DNA of 64,000 nucleotides from Granulibacter bethesdensis CGDNIH1 (GTDB taxonomy: Bacteria > Pseudomonadota > Alphaproteobacteria > Acetobacterales > Acetobacteraceae): assembly GCF_000014285.2 (NCBI RefSeq), contig NC_008343.2, positions 248,001 to 312,000 of the forward strand. Direction: 5' to 3'. The notes under the pieces are model-generated. The model was given only the letters and a program-made list of their open reading frames with translations, was not told where the DNA came from and did not search any database. Below are positions 36,028 through 44,053 of this stretch, in pieces (the first letter of the stretch is position 1; every line of letters begins with the position of its first letter). Made by a program: the position numbers and the translations under genes.

Positions 36028-36999
36028 CTAGCGGGGAGCGTGCGCCGGGGCCAGCCAACCCGCGGCACGATACCATGCGACCGCGCCGGAAAATCCATGA
36101 TCAAGGGTGATACGGGGTCGGGCAATGGCATCGGGCAATAATTCAGCCGGGGAGACCGACCAGTCGGGATGCAGCATCTCCCGCGCCTTGCCTGCATTGA
36201 AAATGGCAGGTCGCCGGGAAAGCAGACTGTAAAGGCTGCCCGCCAGCCCGGCCCCCCATATGGAGACTGCCGGCAGCCGGACATAGCGGGGATGGTGGCC
36301 GAGCGCCTGCGCGGCGGTCTGCATGATTTCCTGCGGCGTATAACCTTGTGGGTTGCCATCAGCGAGCGTGCAGAGAGAGGGTGGCGTTTTGTGAACGGCC
36401 AGAGCCGCGATCGCATCGGCGGCATCGGCAACATGGATCATGGCGATTCTGGAGCGGGAATGACCCGCGACGGGCACGATCCTTGCCGCGGCGCTTCTGA
36501 AAATGGACAGGGTGGCGGTATCCCACGGACCATAAATGACCGGAGGACGCACAATGCACAGTTTGCCCCCGAACCCGTCCCTCAAAGCCTGTTCTCCGGC
36601 GGATTTGCTGGCGGCATAGGCGGATAGATGGGGTGCCCGTGCGGCAAGGGAGGAGATGCCGATCAACCGTGCCGCCGGTGCGCAGCGTTGCAGCATGGAG
36701 GCTAGCCTGAAAGCGCCATCCCGGTTGACGGCCAGAAATGCCTTGGGTGAGCGCGCCCGCACCAGCCCGGCCAGATGCAGGACCACATCAGCGCCCGTCA
36801 GCAGCCGTTGCAGCGCGGTTTCATCCGCCAGATCGCCCGGAACAGTTTCGATCCCTCTGTCCTGCCACAGCGGATGTGGTTCAGGTCTGCGGATCAGGGC
36901 GCGGACGTGAAATCCGCGCTCTGCCAGGGCAGCCACGGTATGGCAGCCCAAAAACCCGGTGGCCCCTGTTACCGCCGCAATGGGTTTTCGGGCCATCAT
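36028..36999 (-). CDS. NAD-dependent epimerase/dehydratase, CerR-type ceramide reductase
   Basis: 323 residues of the extended SDR family: nucleotide loop TGATGFLG (residues 11-18), acidic GDLAD for the adenine end, catalytic Tyr128 and Lys132 in YAASK with SS at 116-117, and a C-terminal substrate domain. In Caulobacter the homologue placed between acp and the ligase reduces the 3-keto group of ceramide; here the order ligase-this gene-acp-spt is the same. A sugar epimerase is the generic alternative, made less likely by position. It starts nine bases after the ligase stop. Confidence 0.85.
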   Translation of the reverse strand: MMARKPIAAVTGATGFLGCHTVAALAERGFHVRALIRRPEPHPLWQDRGIETVPGDLADETALQRLLTGADVVLHLAGLVRARSPKAFLAVNRDGAFRLASMLQRCAPAARLIGISSLAARAPHLSAYAASKSAGEQALRDGFGGKLCIVRPPVIYGPWDTATLSIFRSAAARIVPVAGHSRSRIAMIHVADAADAIAALAVHKTPPSLCTLADGNPQGYTPQEIMQTAAQALGHHPRYVRLPAVSIWGAGLAGSLYSLLSRRPAIFNAGKAREMLHPDWSVSPAELLPDAIARPRITLDHGFSGAVAWYRAAGWLAPAHAPR

Positions 37000-37008
37000 T
37001 CAGCTCGT

Positions 37009-38757
37009 TCAGGCGACGGAGGAGACAGGATCGCTCTCGAAAGCGCCAGTCAGCAGCATCTGCCTTGCCCGTGCGCGGCTGAGCTTGCCGGATGAAGTCT
37101 GCGGCAGGCTGCGCGGCGGTACCAGAATGACGGAGACCTCTACACCATGTTGGCGCAGGAACAGGGAAGCTGCTTCCTGCTGAAGGGCCTCCCGGGCAGC
37201 CGGATCGCTGAGCCTGCATTGCAGCAGCGCCACAACTTTCTCCTGCGTGTCATTCTCGATCGAGAAAACGACCACATCACGGCTGCGCAGGGCAGGAATA
37301 TGGCTCTCGGCGGACCATTCCAGATCCTGCGGCCAGATATTGCGACCGTTGACGATGATCAGATCCTTGGCGCGTCCGGTGACGACAATCTGCCCGTTAA
37401 GCAGATAGCCGAGATCACCGGTATTGAGCCATCCATCAGCGGAGAGTACCGCGGAGGTTGCTTCCGGCTGGGCGAAGTAGCCGGTCATGATGCTCGGCCC
37501 CCGTGCATAGATCACGCCCACGCGGCGTTCCGGCAGCACAGTTCCATCCTCGCCACGCACCTCAATGGCGTAGCCCGGCAGAACCGGTCCACACAGGACG
37601 AAGTCACGGCTCTGACCGGTCTGCTCCTCCGGCACGCTGGCAAGGGCGAGACCCTGATGTTCCAGCGGTCCGCGCGCCACGACATCGGTATGCAACCCTC
37701 CACCATGGGGGGAGAAACTGAGGGCCAGTGTGACTTCGGCCATGCCATAGCTGGGGACAAAAGCCCGATCACTGAAACCGCGGGTTGCGAAGCGCGCGGC
37801 AAAATCGCGCAGAACCTGCGGTCGAATCATGTCCCCGCCAATCCCGGCAATGCGCCAGCTGGAGAGGTCAAGCGTTTCCGGAGCGCTTTCGGCCCGGCGG
37901 GCGCACAGCTCATAGCCGAAGGAAGGGCTGTAGGAGAGTGTGCCGCGATTGCGGCTGATCAGATCCAGCCAGACCAGCGGACGGCGTGCGAATTCCCGCG
38001 TTGGCAGAAAATCGACTGAAATCTGACAGGTCAGCGGGGTCAGCAAAAAGCCGACCAGCCCCATATCGTGATAGAGCGGCAGCCAGGAAACACCCCGATC
38101 CCCATCCCTGAATGCCAGGCCGTGCTGGCTGATGGCGGCGGCATTGGCCATGGCGGCGCGCTGTGTGACGGCCACACCAAGCGGAAACCGGGTGCTGCCG
38201 GAGGAAAATTGCAGATAGGACAGCGCATCCGGATCAATTACGGGCAGGTCCATAGCTGGGACCGGCATGGTATGCAGCATGGTGGCGGTGCCGGTGAAGA
38301 CGAGGTTCAGACCCTCAGTCGCTTCCTGCAACCATTCGTTCAGCAGATCGGGTGCAAAGGCCGCGCTGGCCTGTGCGCTTTCGATCATGCGGCGGATATT
38401 GGCGATATACCCTTCCCGTCCGGCAAAGGCAGCCGGCAGCGGCAGGGGGGCTGGCACCAGTCCGGCATACTGGCAGGCCCAGAAGAGGCGGACGAAATCG
38501 CCATCATTCTCGGCAATCAGCGCGATGCGCTCACCCGGATTGAGACCCAGCGCCAGCAGACGACGGGCATTATCCTGTGCCTGACGACGCAGTTCCCGAT
38601 AGGGCAGGGCTTCCTGCAACACCCCGCGCCCGGAGTAGAAATTCAGCCCGGCCTGACCGGTGGCGGCATAATCCAGCGCATCGGGCAGGGTAGGAAAATC
38701 AGCAAGCCGACGGGGAGTGCCAGCGTCTGACGGCGTGGGGGTGACGGAATGATGCAC
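37009..38757 (-). CDS. Fatty acyl-AMP ligase (FAAL-like), sphingolipid acyl activation
   Basis: A 582-residue ANL-superfamily enzyme that activates a fatty acid as acyl-AMP and loads it on a carrier protein. It shows YLQFSSGSTRFPLGV (the ATP loop, with FSSGST in place of YTSGTT), PLYHDMGLVG, PSFGYELCARR, PSYGMAEVTLALSF, LNTGDLGYLLNGQIVVTGRAKDLII and, at the C-terminus, LPQTSSGKLSRARAR with the catalytic lysine. That set is the FAAL/FadD32 pattern rather than acyl-CoA synthetase. First gene of the operon ligase-cerR-acp-spt, so its carrier should be the ACP at 35725-35976. Confidence 0.88.
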   Translation of the reverse strand: MHHSVTPTPSDAGTPRRLADFPTLPDALDYAATGQAGLNFYSGRGVLQEALPYRELRRQAQDNARRLLALGLNPGERIALIAENDGDFVRLFWACQYAGLVPAPLPLPAAFAGREGYIANIRRMIESAQASAAFAPDLLNEWLQEATEGLNLVFTGTATMLHTMPVPAMDLPVIDPDALSYLQFSSGSTRFPLGVAVTQRAAMANAAAISQHGLAFRDGDRGVSWLPLYHDMGLVGFLLTPLTCQISVDFLPTREFARRPLVWLDLISRNRGTLSYSPSFGYELCARRAESAPETLDLSSWRIAGIGGDMIRPQVLRDFAARFATRGFSDRAFVPSYGMAEVTLALSFSPHGGGLHTDVVARGPLEHQGLALASVPEEQTGQSRDFVLCGPVLPGYAIEVRGEDGTVLPERRVGVIYARGPSIMTGYFAQPEATSAVLSADGWLNTGDLGYLLNGQIVVTGRAKDLIIVNGRNIWPQDLEWSAESHIPALRSRDVVVFSIENDTQEKVVALLQCRLSDPAAREALQQEAASLFLRQHGVEVSVILVPPRSLPQTSSGKLSRARARQMLLTGAFESDPVSSVA

Positions 38758-38903
38758 GGGTGGTCCACATCCTTGAGTGCTGACGCGCCACTCCCGGTGG
38801 CGGTAGGTGCAGGTTGGTCGGGCGGCGGGGTGACAGGATCAGCCCCATGAAAGGCAGGACTATCAGGGGGTTTGAAGGCAATCCGTCAAGTCCGAAGCGC
38901 GGT

Positions 38904-39398
38904 TTAGTAGTATTTCATTCTGATATCGACCACGTTATCGCCGGGGTGGGTTGCAAATCTGACAGCCGACAGGTCGGGTGGCCCCAGCAGAAGAACCGGG
39001 TTGCGGGAGAAACCAAACCCTTCGGCAGGCAGGCCCAGCATGCTCGTGTCGAAATGACCGTTCCGGTTGGCGTCATGAAACAGGGCGACGGCATAAAATC
39101 CTGATGCGGGCAATGCGATGCAGGCATGTGTCACAGGAAGGGAAACCGGCAGGCTGACACGGGCAAGTTTGTATTTCCCATCCAGAAAATGCGTGGCCTC
39201 ATCCGGATAGACGGTGATGGTGATCACGCCTGATGCTGAATTCATGCCATGGACAGAGATCAACAGGCGGGTCTGGTGCGGATCAGCCGGCTGACACGGA
39301 GCGGTCCCTGCGTGACCGTGGCAAGGCCAGACTGCCAGACTCAGCAGGATTATAATACTAAAAAGCCGTTTCAGTATGGGTGGTCTGTTCCGATCCAT
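38904..39398 (-). CDS. DUF2141 secreted protein
   Basis: 164 residues with an N-terminal Sec signal (Arg/Lys, then a hydrophobic IIILLSLAVWPC and a cleavage region around GHAG). The mature part is the DUF2141 beta-sandwich: GVITITVYPDEATHFLDG, SGFYAVALFHDANRNGHFDTSMLGLPAEGFGFS, the latter with a calcium-loop-like D-x-N-x-N-G-x-x-D stretch. DUF2141 proteins are periplasmic and often near lipid or carotenoid genes, but have no assigned reaction. It is divergent from the glycosyltransferase at 39592 and upstream of the FAAL. Confidence 0.83.
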   Translation of the reverse strand: MDRNRPPILKRLFSIIILLSLAVWPCHGHAGTAPCQPADPHQTRLLISVHGMNSASGVITITVYPDEATHFLDGKYKLARVSLPVSLPVTHACIALPASGFYAVALFHDANRNGHFDTSMLGLPAEGFGFSRNPVLLLGPPDLSAVRFATHPGDNVVDIRMKYY

Positions 39399-39522
39399 GA
39401 CGGCTGCTTCCTGTCAGTCTTGTGATGAAGTGCGACTTCCGGTTAGGTCTGCCGGATCGCCATCTCCCATCATGCCGGGTATTCCTGCGTGAGCAGGCTG
39501 TACGGGCATGGAACGGTCAAGT

Positions 39523-39552
39523 CCAGCCGACTGTAGGCCAGCCGATCGTAGG
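39523..39552. repeat. 15-bp tandem duplication
   Basis: CCAGCCGACTGTAGG (39523-39537) is followed at once by CCAGCCGATCGTAGG (39538-39552), two differences. It lies in the leader of the glycosyltransferase gene. It may be a recent duplication or paired binding site. Confidence 0.5.
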
Positions 39553-39591
39553 AGAGAGTCGCGGAAGAAGAGAAACGTCCTCCGGCATGAA

Positions 39592-40728
39592 ATGCGTCAG
39601 ATCCTGATTTTCCGCCATAACCTGTTCCGTGTTTCGGAGCCGTTCGTCACCGAACCGGCTGAAGCGCTGGCGCGCTATCGCCCGCTTTACATGGGCTGGC
39701 TGCGCTATGGGGAGGCTCCGTCGGGGGCGGAGTCCATTGTGCTGGGGCGTTGTGCCGGGACGCGTCCTTCTGCTGCGGTAGGCTGGCAGATGCTGTCCCG
39801 CGATCCCGGCCCCTATCTGCGGCGGTTGGGTAAGCGCAGGCCGGCGCTGATCCATGCCCATTTCGGGGTTGATGGCAGCTATGCCCTGCCGCTGGCCAGG
39901 CGGCTCGGTGTGAAGCTGGTCACGACATTTCATGGCTTCGATGCGACCCTGTCTCTGGCCGGGCTGATGACCTCTCCCCCCTGGGCCTGGTACGCGCTGA
40001 TGCGGCACAGGCTGGCGCGGGAGGGCGCGTTGTTTCTCTGTGCCTCCGCGTTTATTCGCCGGAAAGTGCTGGCGCTGGGTTTCCCTGCCGAGCGCACGCG
40101 GGTTCACTATATCGGCGTGGATTGTGCCGGAATCACGCCTCGTGCGCCGGAGGAGGAAACCAGAACCATTCTGCATGTCGCCCGGCTGGTGGAAGTCAAG
40201 GGCACCGCTTCTCTGATCCGCGCTTTTGCCCGCCTGAATGGCCGGCATGAGAATGTCAGGCTGGACATTATCGGGAAGGGGCCGTTGCTGCCCGGGTTGC
40301 GTGATCTGGCGCGTGCGCTGGGCGTAGAAGCGCGGGTGCGGTTTCTCGGTGCATGGCCGCATGAGGCTGTCCTGCACCATATGCGACAGGCGGCGATGCT
40401 GGTGCAGCCGAGCGTGCGCACCCGCAGCGGCAGGGAGGAAGGGTTGGGCATGGTCCTGCTGGAAGCTGCGGCGAGCGGTGTGCCCGCGATCGGATCGCTC
40501 AGCGGCGGGATACCGGAAGCCGTCCGGGACGGGGAAACCGGTTTCCTGACGCCGGAGCGGGATGTGGAAGCGCTGGCCCGCCGGATGAATGATCTGCTGG
40601 ATGACGACGCGCTTCGCCGGCGTATGGGCCATGCTGCCCGGCGCATGGCCGAGCGGGAATTCGACCGCCAGCGTCAGACGGCTGGTCTGGAAACACTGTA
40701 TGATTCGGTGCTCGACCATGCGGGCTGA
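39592..40728 (+). CDS. GT4 glycosyltransferase, possible inositol-lipid N-acetylglucosaminyltransferase
   Basis: 378 residues from ATG 39592 (upstream frame to 39508 reads Arg-rich sequence unlike an N-terminus). GT-B fold of family GT4: N-terminal half with HAHFGVDGSYALPLARRLG and TTFHGFD, donor half with LHVARLVEVKGTASLIRAFA, IIGKGPLLPGLRDLA, RVRFLGAWPHEAVLHHM, and the E-x7-E nucleotide-sugar site REEGLGMVLLEAAASGVPAIG. Its stop lies 11 bases inside the next gene, a PIG-L deacetylase, the same enzyme pair (GT4 + PIG-L) that begins GPI anchors (PIG-A/PIG-L) and mycothiol (MshA/MshB). GlcNAc transfer to an inositol lipid is therefore my reading; the sugar is not proven. Confidence 0.85.
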   Translation: MRQILIFRHNLFRVSEPFVTEPAEALARYRPLYMGWLRYGEAPSGAESIVLGRCAGTRPSAAVGWQMLSRDPGPYLRRLGKRRPALIHAHFGVDGSYALPLARRLGVKLVTTFHGFDATLSLAGLMTSPPWAWYALMRHRLAREGALFLCASAFIRRKVLALGFPAERTRVHYIGVDCAGITPRAPEEETRTILHVARLVEVKGTASLIRAFARLNGRHENVRLDIIGKGPLLPGLRDLARALGVEARVRFLGAWPHEAVLHHMRQAAMLVQPSVRTRSGREEGLGMVLLEAAASGVPAIGSLSGGIPEAVRDGETGFLTPERDVEALARRMNDLLDDDALRRRMGHAARRMAEREFDRQRQTAGLETLYDSVLDHAG

Positions 40729-41599
40729 AGCGGGTTTGGTTCCAGAAGGAGCGACCATCGTCGTCGCGCACCCGGATGATGAATGTCTCTGGCTGAGTTC
40801 CGTACTGCCGACGGCCCGCCATGTGGTGTTCGTATTCGGCGATTCCTTTACACGTCCACAGCGTGCAGCAGCCCGGCGGCGGGCCGTGGCGGCCTTGCAT
40901 CCCCCTGGGCATCCCCCTGGGCATCCCCCTGGGCATCCCCCGGGGCATCTGCCGGGGCTGGTCAATCTGGCGATCCCCGAAAGCGGAGCCGGATTTAAGG
41001 TTGATTGGGCGGATGAGCATCTCGACACCGCACTGACCCGGTTCGGCATTGCGATCAACGAGCCAGCGGCGCGGGCGCGCTACGAGGCCAATTTTGACCG
41101 CGTGCTCACCGCGTTGAGGCCGCATCTGACCGGTGCGTTGCATGTCTGCACCCATAATCCATGGGGCGAATACGGCCATGCCGAGCATTTTCAGGTTCAC
41201 CGTGCCGTGATGCAGTTGCAGGCGGAGCTGGGCTTTACGGTCTGGTACAGCAATTACGTGGATGCACGCAGCCTGACCCTCGCAGCCCGGATCGGGGCAT
41301 CTCCCTGTTATGCACAGCGAAGAACTGTCCCTACGGCACCGGGGGTTGCGCGTGGGCTGATGCGGGTTTATCGCCGCCACGGAGCCTGGACCTGGACACG
41401 CTGGCATGTCTGGCCGGAGCGGGAGACGCTGTTTTCGGTTCCTCCGGAAGGATGTCTCTCGACGCTGGCGGGCGAGGCATTGCTGGATGTCGCGGGATTA
41501 CGCCTGTGGCCGCCACCCTGGCGCCGTGCTCTGCGTGTTCTGCCGGTTCAGCCGCCTTTATCGTCCCTGTTTCGCCCGCCGGTGGCGGGGCAGGCATAA
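40718..41599 (+). CDS. PIG-L family deacetylase with in-frame HPPG repeats
   Basis: A 293-residue zinc deacetylase of the PIG-L/MshB/LmbE group. The zinc motif AHPDDE is at residues 17-22 and the second His site is in GEYGHAEHFQVH. Members remove the acetyl group from GlcNAc linked to inositol (GPI, mycothiol) or from related amino sugars. It overlaps the glycosyltransferase by 11 bases. Residues 61-80 are five HxPG units encoded by a 12-base repeat (40898-40957), an unusual insertion that appears to lie in a loop. The C-terminal 100 residues (after GASPCYAQR) look beta-rich and Trp/Arg rich. Predicted to make glucosamine-inositol lipid. Confidence 0.87.
   Translation: MRAEAGLVPEGATIVVAHPDDECLWLSSVLPTARHVVFVFGDSFTRPQRAAARRRAVAALHPPGHPPGHPPGHPPGHLPGLVNLAIPESGAGFKVDWADEHLDTALTRFGIAINEPAARARYEANFDRVLTALRPHLTGALHVCTHNPWGEYGHAEHFQVHRAVMQLQAELGFTVWYSNYVDARSLTLAARIGASPCYAQRRTVPTAPGVARGLMRVYRRHGAWTWTRWHVWPERETLFSVPPEGCLSTLAGEALLDVAGLRLWPPPWRRALRVLPVQPPLSSLFRPPVAGQA
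40898..40957 (+). repeat. 12-bp coding minisatellite in the PIG-L gene
   Basis: The unit CATCCCCCTGGG occurs three times exactly (40898-40909, 40910-40921, 40922-40933), then twice with one and three changes (40934-40945, 40946-40957). Each is in frame and encodes His-Pro-Pro-Gly (the last His-Leu-Pro-Gly), so changes in copy number would not shift the frame. Confidence 0.95.
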
Positions 41600-41615
41600 C
41601 CAGTCCGGGAATTCC

Positions 41616-42611
41616 ATGGCGAAGCTTCCTCTGTCGAAGAAACTCAAAGGTCTCCGGTCGGGCCTGCGCTTTCTCGGTCTTGTTGCCAGTTCCCGTTATA
41701 ATCCTCTGCTGGCACAGGTGGTGGTAACGCGGCGCTGCAACCTGGCCTGCGGATACTGTAACGAATACGATACGTTTTCTCCGCCTGTGCCGTTGCCGGA
41801 ATTGCTGGCGCGGATTGATCATCTGGCGAAACTCCGCACAGCCTCCATCACGTTTACCGGAGGCGAGCCGCTGCTGCATCCGCAATTGGATGAGGCGATC
41901 CGGGCGGCCCGGCGTCACGGCATGATCGTGACCATGATCACCAACGGGTTCCGTCTGACCAAAGCCTGGATCGACCGTCTGAATGCGGCCGGATTACAGG
42001 GTATGCAGATCAGCATCGACAATCTGGAACCGGATGAGGTGTCGATGAAAAGCCTGCATTCGGTGGAAAAGAAACTCGGATTGCTGGCAGAGCATGCGCA
42101 GTTCAAGGTCAACGTCAATTCGGTGCTTGGGATCAGTGATGAACGCACCCCGGATGTGATTGAGGTCGCGCGCACCGCCGCCAAATATGGGCTTCAGCAT
42201 TCTGTCGGCGTGCTGCACGACCATACCGGAACGCTGAAGCCGCTCAGTGCGCTGCAGATGGCGGCCTATGCGACGGTCACGAAAATCTCGCCGTCTCTGG
42301 TGCATGGTCTCAATTACCGGCTGTTTCAGCGGAACCTGATGCAGGGGCAACCCAATCAATGGAAATGCCGCGCCGGCGCGCGTTACCTGTATGTGACCGA
42401 GGACGGACGGGTACACTGGTGTTCACAGCAGCGGGGCTATCCGGCCATTCCGTTGCTGGAATACACGCGGGAGGATCTGCGGCGCGAATATCATACGCCC
42501 AAATCCTGCGCGCCGACCTGCACTTTATCCTGCGTGCATCAGATGAGCATGTTCGACGGCTTCCGTGGGGCGCAGACCTTGCCGGAGCCTGTCCCTGCGG
42601 TAGCTGAGTAG
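41616..42611 (+). CDS. Radical SAM protein with C-terminal cysteine cluster (SPASM-like)
   Basis: 331 residues from ATG 41616. Cys41-x3-Cys45-x2-Cys48 (RRCNLACGYC) binds the SAM-cleaving 4Fe-4S cluster, followed by FTGGEPLLHP and MITNGF in the TIM-barrel and QISID. The C-terminal part holds WKCRAG, VHWCSQQ and SCAPTCTLSCVHQ, enough cysteines for an auxiliary cluster as in SPASM proteins. Superficially similar to HpnH-like and PqqE-like enzymes; the substrate is unknown. The gene starts 16 bases after the PIG-L stop and is probably co-transcribed with the GT-deacetylase pair, so modification of the same glycolipid is a reasonable guess. Confidence 0.85.
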   Translation: MAKLPLSKKLKGLRSGLRFLGLVASSRYNPLLAQVVVTRRCNLACGYCNEYDTFSPPVPLPELLARIDHLAKLRTASITFTGGEPLLHPQLDEAIRAARRHGMIVTMITNGFRLTKAWIDRLNAAGLQGMQISIDNLEPDEVSMKSLHSVEKKLGLLAEHAQFKVNVNSVLGISDERTPDVIEVARTAAKYGLQHSVGVLHDHTGTLKPLSALQMAAYATVTKISPSLVHGLNYRLFQRNLMQGQPNQWKCRAGARYLYVTEDGRVHWCSQQRGYPAIPLLEYTREDLRREYHTPKSCAPTCTLSCVHQMSMFDGFRGAQTLPEPVPAVAE

Positions 42612-42613
42612 AT

Positions 42614-44053
42614 TTATCCGGTAGAGGAAGGCGCCTTTTTGCGCTGCGAGAGCGGTAGCAGGGAGCCAATCGTGATGATGGCGGCAATCATCCCCAGCCG
42701 AAGCATGGGAGGTACCGTTCCCGCGAGTGTTTCCAGACCGATCACGATCAGCACCAGAATGGTCGCCCGCTCCACAGACCCCCGTATGGTGTGCAGCCAT
42801 ATCCATGGTGACCAGCCCCAGCGCCGGTGCACATATCGGGACGCCCAGAGCAGGGCGAAGGGATAGATCGCAAGCCATGATGCGGCGGCGGCGATCACAC
42901 CCTGTTCCGGCGGCAGAACCAGCCCGGCCCACAGAATACCAAGGCTGAGCAGCGTCAGGGTTGTTGCCGAGAGTTTTGCCGCCATACCGGGCTGCCCGGT
43001 GGCCAGCATCAGCGGAAACATCAGTTCCAGCATCACACGCAGCAGGGCGGCACCGGCCAGAAGCTGAAGGGGCAGAGCGGCGGCGGCATAGCTTCCGCCA
43101 TGACCGTCTTTCAGCAGCGCCAGCAGCGGATGGGCTGCAAGGATCAGTCCGATCGTGACGGGTGTGACCAGCATCAACAGGCGGCGGAGGGCCCAGGTGA
43201 CCCCTTCCTGAAGCGCTTGTGGCGTATGCGCCATGCGGGAAAAAACCGGCAGGGTCGCACGCTTGATCAACTGGCTGACGGCCATGGCCGGTTCCATCGC
43301 CACATCGAAGGCGACCCGGTAAAGGGCCAGCGATGCCGGGCCATATAATCCGCCCACCAGCAGGAAATCGATATTGCGGAACACCTGATCGAGCAGGCTG
43401 GCCGAGGCCGAGCGGAGACCGAAACGCAGCAGAAAACGGATGGTGATGAACCGGAAGCGCAGACGCGGCCGGAAGGGGTGCGCAATCAGGGAGGCCGTCA
43501 GAATGCATGCGCCGCTGATCGTATAGGCCGCCACCAGCGCCCAGCTTCCCGCCCCGCAGACCGCCAGCCCGGCGCGGGTGAGGGCACCGCCGAATGTGCC
43601 TGCCAGTCCGACAACGGCAATGCGTTCATACTGCAAGGCACGGTTCATCTGTGCCAGTGGAATGACCGCTCCGGCCACCAGAGGCTGTTTCAGCGCGACC
43701 GCCACGAAATATCCCGCTATGCCGCCAATCCCGTACAGCGCACTACCAGTCATGGCCAGCAGCCATGTCAGCAGGCCGATCACCGCAGCGGCGGTCATGA
43801 TGAACCAGAACAGGCTATCATACTGGGTGCGGCTGATACGGGGGGCCTGTACCAGCGCCTCGGCAGTGCCGATTCCGTCCAGCGCTTCGATCACCATGCC
43901 GGTGGCGATTACCATGGCGGCGATGCCGACCTGCTCCTTGGTCAGAAACATCAGGGCGATCAGCGTGCTGGCAATATCCATGATTCTGGTGGCGATGGCG
44001 GCTCCGCCCAGCCAGTTGAAGCCACGGGCCAGATGCTGCCGGTGGTTATCCAT
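42614..44053 (-). CDS. Oligosaccharide/lipid flippase, Wzx-like MOP exporter
   Basis: 479 residues with about twelve to fourteen transmembrane segments and the Polysacc_synt fold (MOP superfamily): RGFNWLGGAAIATRIMDI at the start, then EALDGIGTAEALVQ, SLLDQVFRNIDFLLVGGLYGPASLALYRVAFDV around residue 215, and LKRATLPVFSRM. These proteins flip lipid-linked glycans across the inner membrane. It is convergent with the radical SAM gene and its start overlaps the end of a GT4 gene. Cargo could be the glycolipid made nearby, or an unrelated lipid-linked glycan. Confidence 0.88.
   Translation of the reverse strand: MDNHRQHLARGFNWLGGAAIATRIMDIASTLIALMFLTKEQVGIAAMVIATGMVIEALDGIGTAEALVQAPRISRTQYDSLFWFIMTAAAVIGLLTWLLAMTGSALYGIGGIAGYFVAVALKQPLVAGAVIPLAQMNRALQYERIAVVGLAGTFGGALTRAGLAVCGAGSWALVAAYTISGACILTASLIAHPFRPRLRFRFITIRFLLRFGLRSASASLLDQVFRNIDFLLVGGLYGPASLALYRVAFDVAMEPAMAVSQLIKRATLPVFSRMAHTPQALQEGVTWALRRLLMLVTPVTIGLILAAHPLLALLKDGHGGSYAAAALPLQLLAGAALLRVMLELMFPLMLATGQPGMAAKLSATTLTLLSLGILWAGLVLPPEQGVIAAAASWLAIYPFALLWASRYVHRRWGWSPWIWLHTIRGSVERATILVLIVIGLETLAGTVPPMLRLGMIAAIITIGSLLPLSQRKKAPSSTG

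Noticed and set aside
40898-40957. CRISPR-like repeat array
   Set aside because: Units are 12 bases without spacers and keep the reading frame; it is a coding minisatellite.
39517-41058. 513-residue minus-strand frame across the glycosyltransferase and deacetylase
   Set aside because: Antisense artefact; no motif, whereas the plus strand shows GT4 and AHPDDE motifs.
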